64,000 bases of DNA from Bacillus sp. F19 (GTDB lineage: Bacteria; Bacillota; Bacilli; Bacillales; Bacillaceae), in contig CP085710.1 of assembly GCA_023823795.1 (NCBI GenBank), positions 2,940,001-3,004,000 on the forward strand, written 5' to 3'. The notes under the pieces were generated by a model. It did no database searches. It saw only the letters and a list, made by a program, of their open reading frames with translations, and was not told the origin of the DNA. Shown here one piece after another: positions 24,708 to 32,342 of the stretch (its first letter is position 1; every line of letters begins with the position of its first letter). Both the position numbers and the translations under genes were made by a program.

Positions 24708-24971
24708 TTAAAATAAGCTGTAATATTTTTTCAACCTAATGATAGAGCCATTACAAGTAACATTTTCCATTCCGTTCACACGGTTATTGGGGTCAGGTTC
24801 TTTTGTTATACTTTGATATTTATAAAGTAATCTATCAAGTTTTTCGCTCCATTTAAGAGTCTTTGGACTAGTAAATCCATAATAATTAGCTGCCTCTATC
24901 ATATTTTCTCTAAGCAAATTGATTTCATTTATGAGTTCCTCATTATCATTTAAAGGTGAAATTTCTATCAT
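24708..24971 (-). CDS. Spo0E-family aspartyl-phosphate phosphatase
   Basis: About 87 residues with the Spo0E pattern: INEINLLRENMIEAANYYGF, then S-x-x-L-D-x-L-L-x-x-Y (SEKLDRLLYKYQS), two antiparallel helices with the SxxLD signature used to dephosphorylate Spo0A-phosphate and so delay sporulation. GAGGG places the start at ATG 24971, five codons shorter than the frame from a TTG at 24983. The C-terminal 30 residues are variable, as usual. It is monocistronic. Which member (Spo0E, YisI, YnzD) it corresponds to cannot be told. Confidence 0.8.
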   Translation of the reverse strand: MIEISPLNDNEELINEINLLRENMIEAANYYGFTSPKTLKWSEKLDRLLYKYQSITKEPDPNNRVNGMENVTCNGSIIRLKKYYSLF

Positions 24972-24983
24972 CGATACCCTCAA

Positions 24984-25329
24984 TTCAAATTATATTCCTA
25001 ATGTTAAATCATTACCTAAATTCCCCAAAAAAGGAATAGCTTTTTGAAGTTCCAGAAACCTGTATTCTTTCAATCCGTTTACTGAAACGCCTTAAAGTCG
25101 AGGGAAAAGGAAAAAAACTTGCAAACAACCTTAAATCTTTTTACTAAGATATTCTCTTAAATTACCGATATTTCTTCTCCAATCATTGCAAAATCAAATG
25201 GGGAGCATTGATGTAAACTTTCTGCCAACCGTACAAAAAATTCTCTGTTCTCTATTAACTAAGGATTTTGTTCTTCTGTAAGGGGATATTTATAAGGATA
25301 AATCTTTGCAAACGCAGCTTGTGGTATTG
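24984..25329. other. Intergenic stretch without recognisable feature
   Basis: About 350 AT-rich bases between the spo0E-like gene and the protease remnant. I find no open frame with a ribosome site, no terminator and no clear promoter. Confidence 0.5.
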
Positions 25330-25602
25330 AAACCGACAAGACGCAGGAAGTATTTCAGTCCTTTTTTGCCTCTTTATTTTTGGCTGGAGCTAACTGTGAT
25401 TACCCGCTTGTTACTGTAATCGATGAAGGCACAGCTACTTTCACACCGTTCTTCACAGCATCTTGGATGCCTTTACGTTCACTGTGATACTCCACTCCTA
25501 GTTTAAAAGATTTTTCTTCCTGGCTGTTGTTTTGAACGGTGACCTTTTTACTTGCTTCAAATGGTTGTTCACCTTTTTTATTATATCTGCCGAATACGAT
25601 GG
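25330..25602 (-). pseudogene. Remnant of a third Vpr-like protease gene with internal deletion
   Basis: On the minus strand, bases 25376-25602 match the part of the large protease gene at 34228-34453 almost base for base (KKGEQPFEASKKVTVQN, FKLGVEYHSERKGIQD, KNGVKVAVPSSITV), and 25330-25367 match the protease's last codons at 32361-32399 (KGLKYFLRLVG). The roughly 1,830 bases between those parts in the intact gene are missing, as is everything upstream of the matched internal part. It carries several stop and frame changes and is not functional. Its high similarity means either a recent duplication or gene conversion with the intact copy 7-9 kb away. Confidence 0.8.
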
Positions 25603-25637
25603 TCAGGCTTAACAATACAAAAAGTTAAAGCCTGACC
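25601..25637. repeat. Inverted repeat at the edge of the protease remnant
   Basis: Perfect ten-base arms GGTCAGGCTT and AAGCCTGACC enclose 17 bases and start exactly where similarity to the intact protease ends. It may mark the deletion or insertion junction. Confidence 0.4.
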
Positions 25638-25746
25638 GTTTCTATCGATATATTTAAATCTTCCCGCTAAAATAATCCTTTGAATATCTGGAGTCTTAAG
25701 ACACGATTATTTTTCTGAATTATTCCAATATTGGTTCTGTTGCATG

Positions 25747-26745
25747 TTAAGAAAGAATTTCTTCTTTTTCATTGCCGTAGTCTTTTTTCTTTTTTTTCTC
25801 TTTTTCCTTTAAGACATAGCTGAGCAAGTCCAGTAATATACGGGCTGCTACTTGTCCGGTCATGCCGGTTGGATCATATGGAGTAGCTACTTCGACCAAA
25901 TCAAAACCGATGACTTCTCCTCTTTTGGCAATTCCTTCGAGCAATTCATTGACCTCATCGTAAAGAAAGCCGCCCGGTGACGGTGTACCTGTTCCAGGAG
26001 CGATTGAAGGATCAATTCCGTCGATGTCAATCGTTACATAATATTTTTCTCCTGGTGGAATGTGGTTGAGCACTTCCTTAAGTCCCATCTTTCTCATCTG
26101 ACGAGGGGACAAAATCACACTGCCATATTCTCTTGCTGCATCGACGTCTTCTTTTTTGCTGCTGCTGATCCCTCGAATCCCAAACTGAAATATTCTCTGA
26201 ACATGATCCAGCTCAGATAAGCGGCGAATACAATTTCCGTGGCCATATCGCATTCCCGAGCGATGATTCGCCCAATCTAAATGGGCATCAATTTGAATTA
26301 CATGAAACGGACCCAGGTCTTCCAGTCCTTTTCCAACTGCTGCTGTGATTGAATGATCACCACCCAATACGACCGGCAAAGCGCCTTTGGATATAATTTT
26401 CCGAATCGCTTCTTCGGTATTCTCATGACATTGCATAATATCCCCATGTACCATGTCTACATCACCACAGTCGACAACTTTCCAGTCAGGTCCAAGGTAC
26501 ATTATATCGTTTTCAATATCATAGGCACCATCCAGCCCGAAACTATATAAAGTAGAACCTTCACGGATTCCTCTAGGGCCCATTCTTGCTCCCGATTTCC
26601 ATTGTGTCCCCATGTCATTAGGCACCCCGATGACGGCTGCATCTGCGTCAAGCTGATCTAGGTCAGGGCACATCGGGTATTTTCCAAAAGTACAGATGCC
26701 TGTAAAAGGTAAATTTAAAAATTGCTTTTCATCACGATTAGACAT
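25747..26745 (-). CDS. Ureohydrolase of the agmatinase/guanidinobutyrase type
   Basis: 332 residues of the arginase/agmatinase superfamily with all manganese-binding motifs: GGDHSITAA, DAHLDWANH (D-A-H-x-D) and DIDGIDPSIAPGTGTPSPGG. The long N-terminal part (GVPNDMGTQWKSGARMGPRG) is typical of the agmatinase branch. These enzymes split guanidino compounds to an amine plus urea. A Lys/Glu-rich tail ends the protein. GAAGGAGG precedes ATG 26745. It follows an iron alcohol dehydrogenase, an ALDH and a permease in one operon, which suggests 4-guanidinobutyrate or another guanidino acid/aldehyde rather than agmatine alone; no urease genes are in the window. Confidence 0.85.
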   Translation of the reverse strand: MSNRDEKQFLNLPFTGICTFGKYPMCPDLDQLDADAAVIGVPNDMGTQWKSGARMGPRGIREGSTLYSFGLDGAYDIENDIMYLGPDWKVVDCGDVDMVHGDIMQCHENTEEAIRKIISKGALPVVLGGDHSITAAVGKGLEDLGPFHVIQIDAHLDWANHRSGMRYGHGNCIRRLSELDHVQRIFQFGIRGISSSKKEDVDAAREYGSVILSPRQMRKMGLKEVLNHIPPGEKYYVTIDIDGIDPSIAPGTGTPSPGGFLYDEVNELLEGIAKRGEVIGFDLVEVATPYDPTGMTGQVAARILLDLLSYVLKEKEKKKKKDYGNEKEEILS

Positions 26746-26845
26746 ACATGCTGCCTCCTTCTATCCCCGCTTTTCAAAGTTCCTGCCGGCGGGCCATATT
26801 TTAACCGGGGATTTTTAATTATTCTCCTATACTTTTTTACATAAT

Positions 26846-28030
26846 TTAATTTTCAATTAAAGTTGTGGTTTTCACCTCATAAGTCTTTTGAAATAAGTTC
26901 AGATAGTCTTCTTTTGTCAAATCTCTTGAATTCGCCTGTGTACACAAATGTTTATAGGCTCCTTCCGCTAGGAACGGGAAGTCTTCGGGATTTACATTGC
27001 CTAAATCCCGGAAGCTAGGAATGCCGATTTTATTTGCCAGCTCTTTTAACAGCACAACACCTTCGTACGCCGTTTCTTCGATTGTTTTGCCTTCAGGATT
27101 TGCCCCAAGCTTGATTGCTACCATGGCGTGCTTTTCTGGGTTTGAAGGAATATTAAATTCAAATACATGTGGAAGAAAAATCGAATTCGCCACTCCATGT
27201 GGAGTATCATAGAGTCCTCCAAGCGGTTCAGCCATCGCATGTACAGCCCCAAGATCCGTGTTATCAAAGGCGACCCCTGCAACTAAACTGCCCAAAAGCA
27301 TATTTTTCCTAGCCTCTAAATCATGACCATCTTCTACTGCTAATGGAAGGTACTTAGCTATTAATTCAATGGCATAAAGACCCAAAGCATCTGAAAGTGG
27401 TTGAGCAACTTTGCAAGTATATGCTTCGATTGCATGTGTGAGTGCATCCATTCCTGTAGCAGCAGTAATGGATTTCGGCAGCGTTAACGTTAATTCAGGA
27501 TCGACAAGTGCCAGTTTAGGAGCGATTTTCAAATCTAGTATCGCCTCCTTCTGTTTCGTCACGGTATCGGTAATGACAGAACCTCTTGTAACCTCACTAC
27601 CGGTACCTGATGTTGTCGGAATACAAATTAGTGGTGGGATTTCCCGTTCTAGTAAATTTACTCCGTAACGTTCTCTTAGCTCTCCTCCATGTGTTAAAAG
27701 TGTCCCAATTGCTTTGGCTGTATCCATTGAACTACCGCCGCCGAGACCAATTAAAAGATCGATGTTCTCGTCTTTAAACTGTTGATATGCGCTCTCGCAA
27801 TCTACATCTTTTGGATTAGGTGATATTTCATCATAAACAATATAATTGACACCTTCTTGATCTAATGACTGTGTGATTTTTTCCAAAATTCCTGTTTGTG
27901 CAAGTCCTTTATCGGTAATAATAAGGGCTTTTTTTCCACCTAATTTTTTGGCCCTTTTCCCAATATTCTTTACTTTGCCATTCCCAAACTCTATAGAAGT
28001 AGGCAGATTAAAATGAAAATCCCATAACAT
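26846..28030 (-). CDS. Iron-dependent (class III) alcohol dehydrogenase
   Basis: A 394-residue Fe-ADH: N-terminal GNGKVKNIGKRAKKLGGKKA, NAD loop GLGGGSSMDTAKAIG, PTTSGTGSEVT, and metal ligands in the D-x-x-x-H region GMDALTHAIEAYTC and in HAMAEPLGGLYDTPHGVANS. These enzymes interconvert alcohols and aldehydes. AGGAGGACATTCATT precedes ATG 28030. It lies between the ALDH and the ureohydrolase of the same operon, so an amino or guanidino alcohol/aldehyde is a reasonable substrate; the exact one is unknown. Confidence 0.85.
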   Translation of the reverse strand: MLWDFHFNLPTSIEFGNGKVKNIGKRAKKLGGKKALIITDKGLAQTGILEKITQSLDQEGVNYIVYDEISPNPKDVDCESAYQQFKDENIDLLIGLGGGSSMDTAKAIGTLLTHGGELRERYGVNLLEREIPPLICIPTTSGTGSEVTRGSVITDTVTKQKEAILDLKIAPKLALVDPELTLTLPKSITAATGMDALTHAIEAYTCKVAQPLSDALGLYAIELIAKYLPLAVEDGHDLEARKNMLLGSLVAGVAFDNTDLGAVHAMAEPLGGLYDTPHGVANSIFLPHVFEFNIPSNPEKHAMVAIKLGANPEGKTIEETAYEGVVLLKELANKIGIPSFRDLGNVNPEDFPFLAEGAYKHLCTQANSRDLTKEDYLNLFQKTYEVKTTTLIEN

Positions 28031-28090
28031 AATGAATGTCCTCCTTTATTTTCCGGAATATTGTTAAATTAATAACAGTGCTTTTTCTAT

Positions 28091-29563
28091 TTAATTGCTA
28101 AACCATTCAGTTGGCTTAACATCTAAATTAATATTGATTTGTTTCACCTCAGTAAACGTATCCAAACCAAAGGTTCCTAACCCGCGGCCAATCCCGCTCT
28201 GCTTGTAGCCTCCCCATGGTGCTTCATTATAGGCGAGGTTATAGGCATTAACCCACGTAATTCCGGCTCTTACTTTTTTAATAACCCTTAAAGCTTTGGC
28301 GCCATCTTGTGAAAAAACACCCGCCGCCAGACCGTATGGAGTATCATTTGCCAGCTGGATTGCTTCTGCCTCATCTTTAAACTTTTGAACGACAAGGACT
28401 GGTCCAAAAATCTCTTCCTGAACAATTCTCATATCAGGTTTAGTGTTAACAAAAATCGTTGGCTCTACATAGTAACCATTTTCAAGCCCGTTGCTTGTGA
28501 TACGGTTGCCACCGCATGCTAATTTCGCCCCTTCGTTCAAGCCAATTTGAATGTATTCGAGCACCTGATTCATATGCCCCTCACTAACAAGCGGACCCAT
28601 CTCTGTAGACGTATCATCCCCAGGGCCAACCTGAATCTTGTTCGCTCTTTCTATCAATCTAGCAATAAACTTGTCATGGATACTTTCTTCTAACAGCAAA
28701 CGGGATCCCGCATTACAAACTTGGCCGGCATTGGTAAAAATCCCATTCAACGCATAATCGACTGATGTCTCAAAGTCTGCATCGGCAAAAACAATGTTAG
28801 GTGACTTGCCGCCTAATTCGAGAGAAATGTTTTTGATATTCCCAGATGCTGATTTCATGATGCTTCTGCCCGTTGATGTGCTTCCTGTGAAAGAAACCAT
28901 ATCTACTTTATCGCTTTCGGCGATTTCATTTCCAACCGTTGCACCACCTCCCAAAACTAAGTTTGCAACGCCATCTGGTATCCCCACTTCTTTCATTATC
29001 TCGAATAATCTATAAGTTGTAGCCGGAGTAATCTCGGCTGGTTTAAACACAATCGTATTTCCTGCAGCAAGAGCAGGTGCTATTTTCCAAGCTCCGGTCA
29101 GTAAAGGGAAATTCCATGGAGCAATTAGTCCACATACACCGACAGGTTCCCGAACAACCATAGCCTGAACAGGATCGGAAACATGATACGTTTGCCCGCT
29201 TGGTTTTGTCACTAAGCCAGCATAGTAGCGAAAACACCCTACCGTATCAGCAATGTCAAACTCTGATTCTTTAAGTGGTTTTCCCGTATTTTCTGTTTCA
29301 AGCTTGCTTAGCTCAGCTGCATTTTCTTCAATCTTATCCGCTATTTTATATAAATAAGAAGCCCGTTCGGAAGCTGACAAATCCGACCAAATTCCTGAAT
29401 CAAAGGCTCTGCGTGCTGCATCAATAGCCATCTTGGCATCTTCTTCATTTCCGCTTGGAGCCACTGCAATGATCGTGCCGTTTGCCGGGTTTATAATATG
29501 ACTCTTTTGTCCATTTAAAGAATCCATCCACTCACCATTTATAAACATTTTCAACTTAAACAT
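28091..29563 (-). CDS. Aldehyde dehydrogenase (betaine/aminobutyraldehyde type)
   Basis: A 490-residue ALDH: APWNFPLLTGAWKIAPALAA, KPAEITP, the catalytic Glu in SLELGGKSPNIVF, catalytic Cys in NAGQVCNAGSRL, and EEIFGPVLVV. The sequence is of the betaine-aldehyde/gamma-aminobutyraldehyde/guanidinobutyraldehyde branch. TTTGGAGGTTTG precedes ATG 29563. It is the second gene of the MerR-controlled operon and would produce the acid that the ureohydrolase hydrolyses, if guanidinobutyraldehyde is the intermediate. This link is inference. Confidence 0.87.
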   Translation of the reverse strand: MFKLKMFINGEWMDSLNGQKSHIINPANGTIIAVAPSGNEEDAKMAIDAARRAFDSGIWSDLSASERASYLYKIADKIEENAAELSKLETENTGKPLKESEFDIADTVGCFRYYAGLVTKPSGQTYHVSDPVQAMVVREPVGVCGLIAPWNFPLLTGAWKIAPALAAGNTIVFKPAEITPATTYRLFEIMKEVGIPDGVANLVLGGGATVGNEIAESDKVDMVSFTGSTSTGRSIMKSASGNIKNISLELGGKSPNIVFADADFETSVDYALNGIFTNAGQVCNAGSRLLLEESIHDKFIARLIERANKIQVGPGDDTSTEMGPLVSEGHMNQVLEYIQIGLNEGAKLACGGNRITSNGLENGYYVEPTIFVNTKPDMRIVQEEIFGPVLVVQKFKDEAEAIQLANDTPYGLAAGVFSQDGAKALRVIKKVRAGITWVNAYNLAYNEAPWGGYKQSGIGRGLGTFGLDTFTEVKQININLDVKPTEWFSN

Positions 29564-29758
29564 TTTGACAAACCTCCAATACGATTTTCTTACTTGATCA
29601 ATCTGAAAAAAAGTGCTTACTTGTGATCTTAGTGAGTTACCGCTTACATAAGAAGTGGCACCACCTCCTAATTAGAATTCAAAAACTTGTTATAAGTAAT
29701 CAGCCATTGCCGGTATCAAGTGAAATGGCAATAAATAAATGATTCGAAACGAGACAGA

Positions 29759-31174
29759 TTACAGATCTCCTACCTCTCTATCAATGCCCGGTACATTTTG
29801 TGGAATTTTCTGTCGATCAACGCTCTCTTCCTTTTGAGGAATCGCCTCTTCATCAAAATGAAACTCAGGAAGTGGTTTGCGAAACCATTTTGTCAAATAG
29901 ACAAGATATACGAAGCCACAAACCATCCAAATGCCACCGAGAACCAGTGCCTCCATTTCTAAATGTGACCATAACCACAATGTAAAAGCTGCACCAATCA
30001 GTGGCAAAAGCAGATAACGGATGCAATCATAAAAAGAACGTTTGTGATTTCTTATAAAATAATGGGCGATGACTGATAGATTAACAGATGTAAAAGCAAT
30101 TAGCCCTCCAAAGTTAATAAACTTAATCACTTGTTCCAATGTCAGCAAGATAGCTATTAATGAAACGGCTCCGATCACAAGAATGCCGCGTGAGGGGGTT
30201 TTAAAATCGGGATGAATATATCCGAATATTTTTTGTGGCAATGCGGAATCTCGTCCCATCGCATACAAGACACGAGAGGCGCTTGTAGTTGAAGCAACTC
30301 CTGAAGAAAAGTTGCCAATAATCACCGCAGTAATAAAAATGGATTTAAATAAATTTCCGCCAATAAGTACAGCTATTTCAAGGGCTGCAGAATCAGCATG
30401 TTTGAATGAATATCCCGGATGTACCAATTGTGCCAGATAAGAAGAGCCGATATACAAGACTCCGATAAACAATAGCATTATGATAATAGCTCTTGGGATC
30501 GTTTTTTCCGGATTGATTGTTTCCTCTGACAAGGTGGTGAGAGAGTCGAAACCAAGAAAACTAAAACAAAGAATGGAAGCTCCTGCTAAGATTACGGACA
30601 AGGAAACATCTGGATTGAACAATGATTTACTTGAGAGAAAACTGCCTGTTCCCACTCCTTCTAATAAACTTCCAACGGTTAATATCCAGAAAAGACATAC
30701 AAAAATGATTTGAGCAATAACAAAAATTTTACTAGCGAATGCGGATATCTCCACACCAAGTATGCTCGGTGCCACTATACTGGCAGTTAAAAGAATAATC
30801 CACACATAATGCGGAATTTCTGGAAATACTGCATTTAAAAAGACCGCAGACATCAAGCAAGTAACCATTGGTGTTAACACATAATCAAGCAAAATCGTCC
30901 AACCGACAAGGAACCCAATCTCAGGATTAATAGATTTTTGTGTAAAGGTATAAGCTGACCCTGAGATAGGGTATACTTTTGACATCTTTCCATAGCTAAG
31001 TGCTGTAAACAGGATCGCTAGAAATGCAATCGTGTATGCACTCGTAATAAGCCCCTGTGAGGTTTCGGCAGCGATTCCATACGTATTAAAAAACACCATG
31101 GGGTTATTCCATGCAATCCCTAAAAAAACAACCTGTGACAATGTAAGTGTTCTTGCGAGCGCTTTCTGTTTCAT
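29759..31174 (-). CDS. APC-superfamily amino acid/polyamine permease
   Basis: A 471-residue membrane protein with about 12 helices. The first, ALARTLTLSQVVFLGIAWNN, and the following AYTIAFLAILFTALSYGKMS and YPISGSAYTFTQKSI are APC-family signatures. The C-terminal tail is charged and cytoplasmic (FHFDEEAIPQKEES). It imports an amino acid, amine or guanidino compound. It is the first gene of the operon behind a MerR-type promoter; GGGAGGGAG precedes ATG 31174. A 195-base gap to the ALDH carries no clear terminator, so the four genes are probably co-transcribed. Confidence 0.87.
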   Translation of the reverse strand: MKQKALARTLTLSQVVFLGIAWNNPMVFFNTYGIAAETSQGLITSAYTIAFLAILFTALSYGKMSKVYPISGSAYTFTQKSINPEIGFLVGWTILLDYVLTPMVTCLMSAVFLNAVFPEIPHYVWIILLTASIVAPSILGVEISAFASKIFVIAQIIFVCLFWILTVGSLLEGVGTGSFLSSKSLFNPDVSLSVILAGASILCFSFLGFDSLTTLSEETINPEKTIPRAIIIMLLFIGVLYIGSSYLAQLVHPGYSFKHADSAALEIAVLIGGNLFKSIFITAVIIGNFSSGVASTTSASRVLYAMGRDSALPQKIFGYIHPDFKTPSRGILVIGAVSLIAILLTLEQVIKFINFGGLIAFTSVNLSVIAHYFIRNHKRSFYDCIRYLLLPLIGAAFTLWLWSHLEMEALVLGGIWMVCGFVYLVYLTKWFRKPLPEFHFDEEAIPQKEESVDRQKIPQNVPGIDREVGDL

Positions 31175-31237
31175 AAATCAACTCCCTCCCTGTCAATAAA
31201 ATAATTTATCAGATGATTGTGAAAATTGTGTGTTTTC

Positions 31238-31268
31238 ATTGTAAACCTTGTTGTTACACAAAGGTCAA
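31238..31268 (-). promoter_or_regulatory. MerR-type promoter of the permease operon
   Basis: On the minus strand TTGACC (31263-31268), exactly 19 bases, TACAAT (31238-31243). The spacer holds the imperfect dyad ACCTTTGTGTAACAACAAGGT. This is the over-long spacer of MerR-activated promoters, and the MerR gene itself lies divergently at 31310. Confidence 0.75.
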
Positions 31269-31309
31269 TAGCTGTATACTATTTTTTTTAGGAGGTGGTT
31301 CAACTGGGG

Positions 31310-32140
31310 GTGAAGGAAAAATTAACCATCGGTGAGATGGCAAAATTACGAGGGGTAACGACAGAAACTTTGCGCCATTATGATCGGATTGGCTTATTCA
31401 AACCACAATATGTGGATCCTCATTCTGGATATCGCTACTATTCTATTTTTCAGTACGAAATTTTGGGAACCATTAAAGAGTTACGTCAACTCGGGATGAG
31501 TACGGACGAAATAAAGGATTATTTCAATGAACGTAATTTTAGTAAGTCCTTGGATATTTTAAAAGCCAAGCACATCGAACTTGTGTCAAAACTAAATGAG
31601 TTAAATGACTTAGAGGAAAATATTAGGGAAAAAATTGGATACTTGGAGCACGCAGCAAGAGAAAAAGAACTTCAAACGGTGTTTTTCCGTGAAATAGGAA
31701 GAAGGAAGTTAATTACCCTACATGAAAAAATAAATAATAATTTGGAACTCAGTTATGGTGTGATCAGGCTAGAGAATATGCTCACTGAGAAAACACCAAT
31801 TCTGGCCAGTAACAGACTGGGCATTATTATCTCAGAAGCGGATCTTAGAGCGAAACAGTTTGAGGAACCATCAGTAATTTTTGTAGTCGCAAAAAATAAA
31901 GAAAAAATACCCAAACAGTACCAAAAGACGGTTCCGGCTGGGTTATTTGCTTGTATCCGTTATAATGGAGAATTATTGTGGAATCGTAGCGAGAGTTTAA
32001 GTAAAGTGTTGGCATATATAACTAAAACGGGATATCGAATTACCGGCGATGCACTGCAAATTATGCATGTTGATATTACAATCACAGACAAACCAAATGA
32101 GATTACATTTGAAATTCAAGTACCTGTTCAAAAGGTCTGA
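31310..32140 (+). CDS. MerR-family regulator with effector-binding domain (BmrR-like)
   Basis: About 276 residues: N-terminal MerR helix-turn-helix (LTIGEMAKLRGVTTETLRHYDR, HSGYRYYSIFQYEI), a coiled-coil dimer helix, and a C-terminal domain of about 150 residues of GyrI/BmrR-like type that would bind a small organic ligand. The start is uncertain: AGGAGGT at 31290-31296 would favour a CTG at 31304; GTG 31310 is the first normal codon past it, while GTG 31295 overlaps the ribosome site. It is divergent from the permease-ALDH-ADH-ureohydrolase operon and is its likely activator, with the operon substrate as probable ligand. Confidence 0.85.
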   Translation: MKEKLTIGEMAKLRGVTTETLRHYDRIGLFKPQYVDPHSGYRYYSIFQYEILGTIKELRQLGMSTDEIKDYFNERNFSKSLDILKAKHIELVSKLNELNDLEENIREKIGYLEHAAREKELQTVFFREIGRRKLITLHEKINNNLELSYGVIRLENMLTEKTPILASNRLGIIISEADLRAKQFEEPSVIFVVAKNKEKIPKQYQKTVPAGLFACIRYNGELLWNRSESLSKVLAYITKTGYRITGDALQIMHVDITITDKPNEITFEIQVPVQKV

Positions 32141-32298
32141 CTCGTTCTAACAATTTAGTAAGCGGATTCATTTTGAAAACTAGCCGATTAGCAAGTCGAT
32201 GGAAGGCTTGCTGAATTTAAACTAAAGAGAGGATTTTTCAACCTTTCTTGCCTCTGCTATTCTTAACTTCATTTGAATTTTATAACAAAGAAAAAAGA

Positions 32299-32323
32299 GG
32301 AAGGAATGTTTTGCATTCCTCCC
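32299..32323 (-). terminator. Terminator of the first large protease gene
   Basis: On the minus strand AGGAATG and CATTCCT arms with flanking GG/CC pairs and a five-base loop, followed by TCTTTTTTC. It lies about 20 bases after the protease stop codon. Confidence 0.75.
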
Positions 32324-32342
32324 CTTTTATCAACATCCCTTG

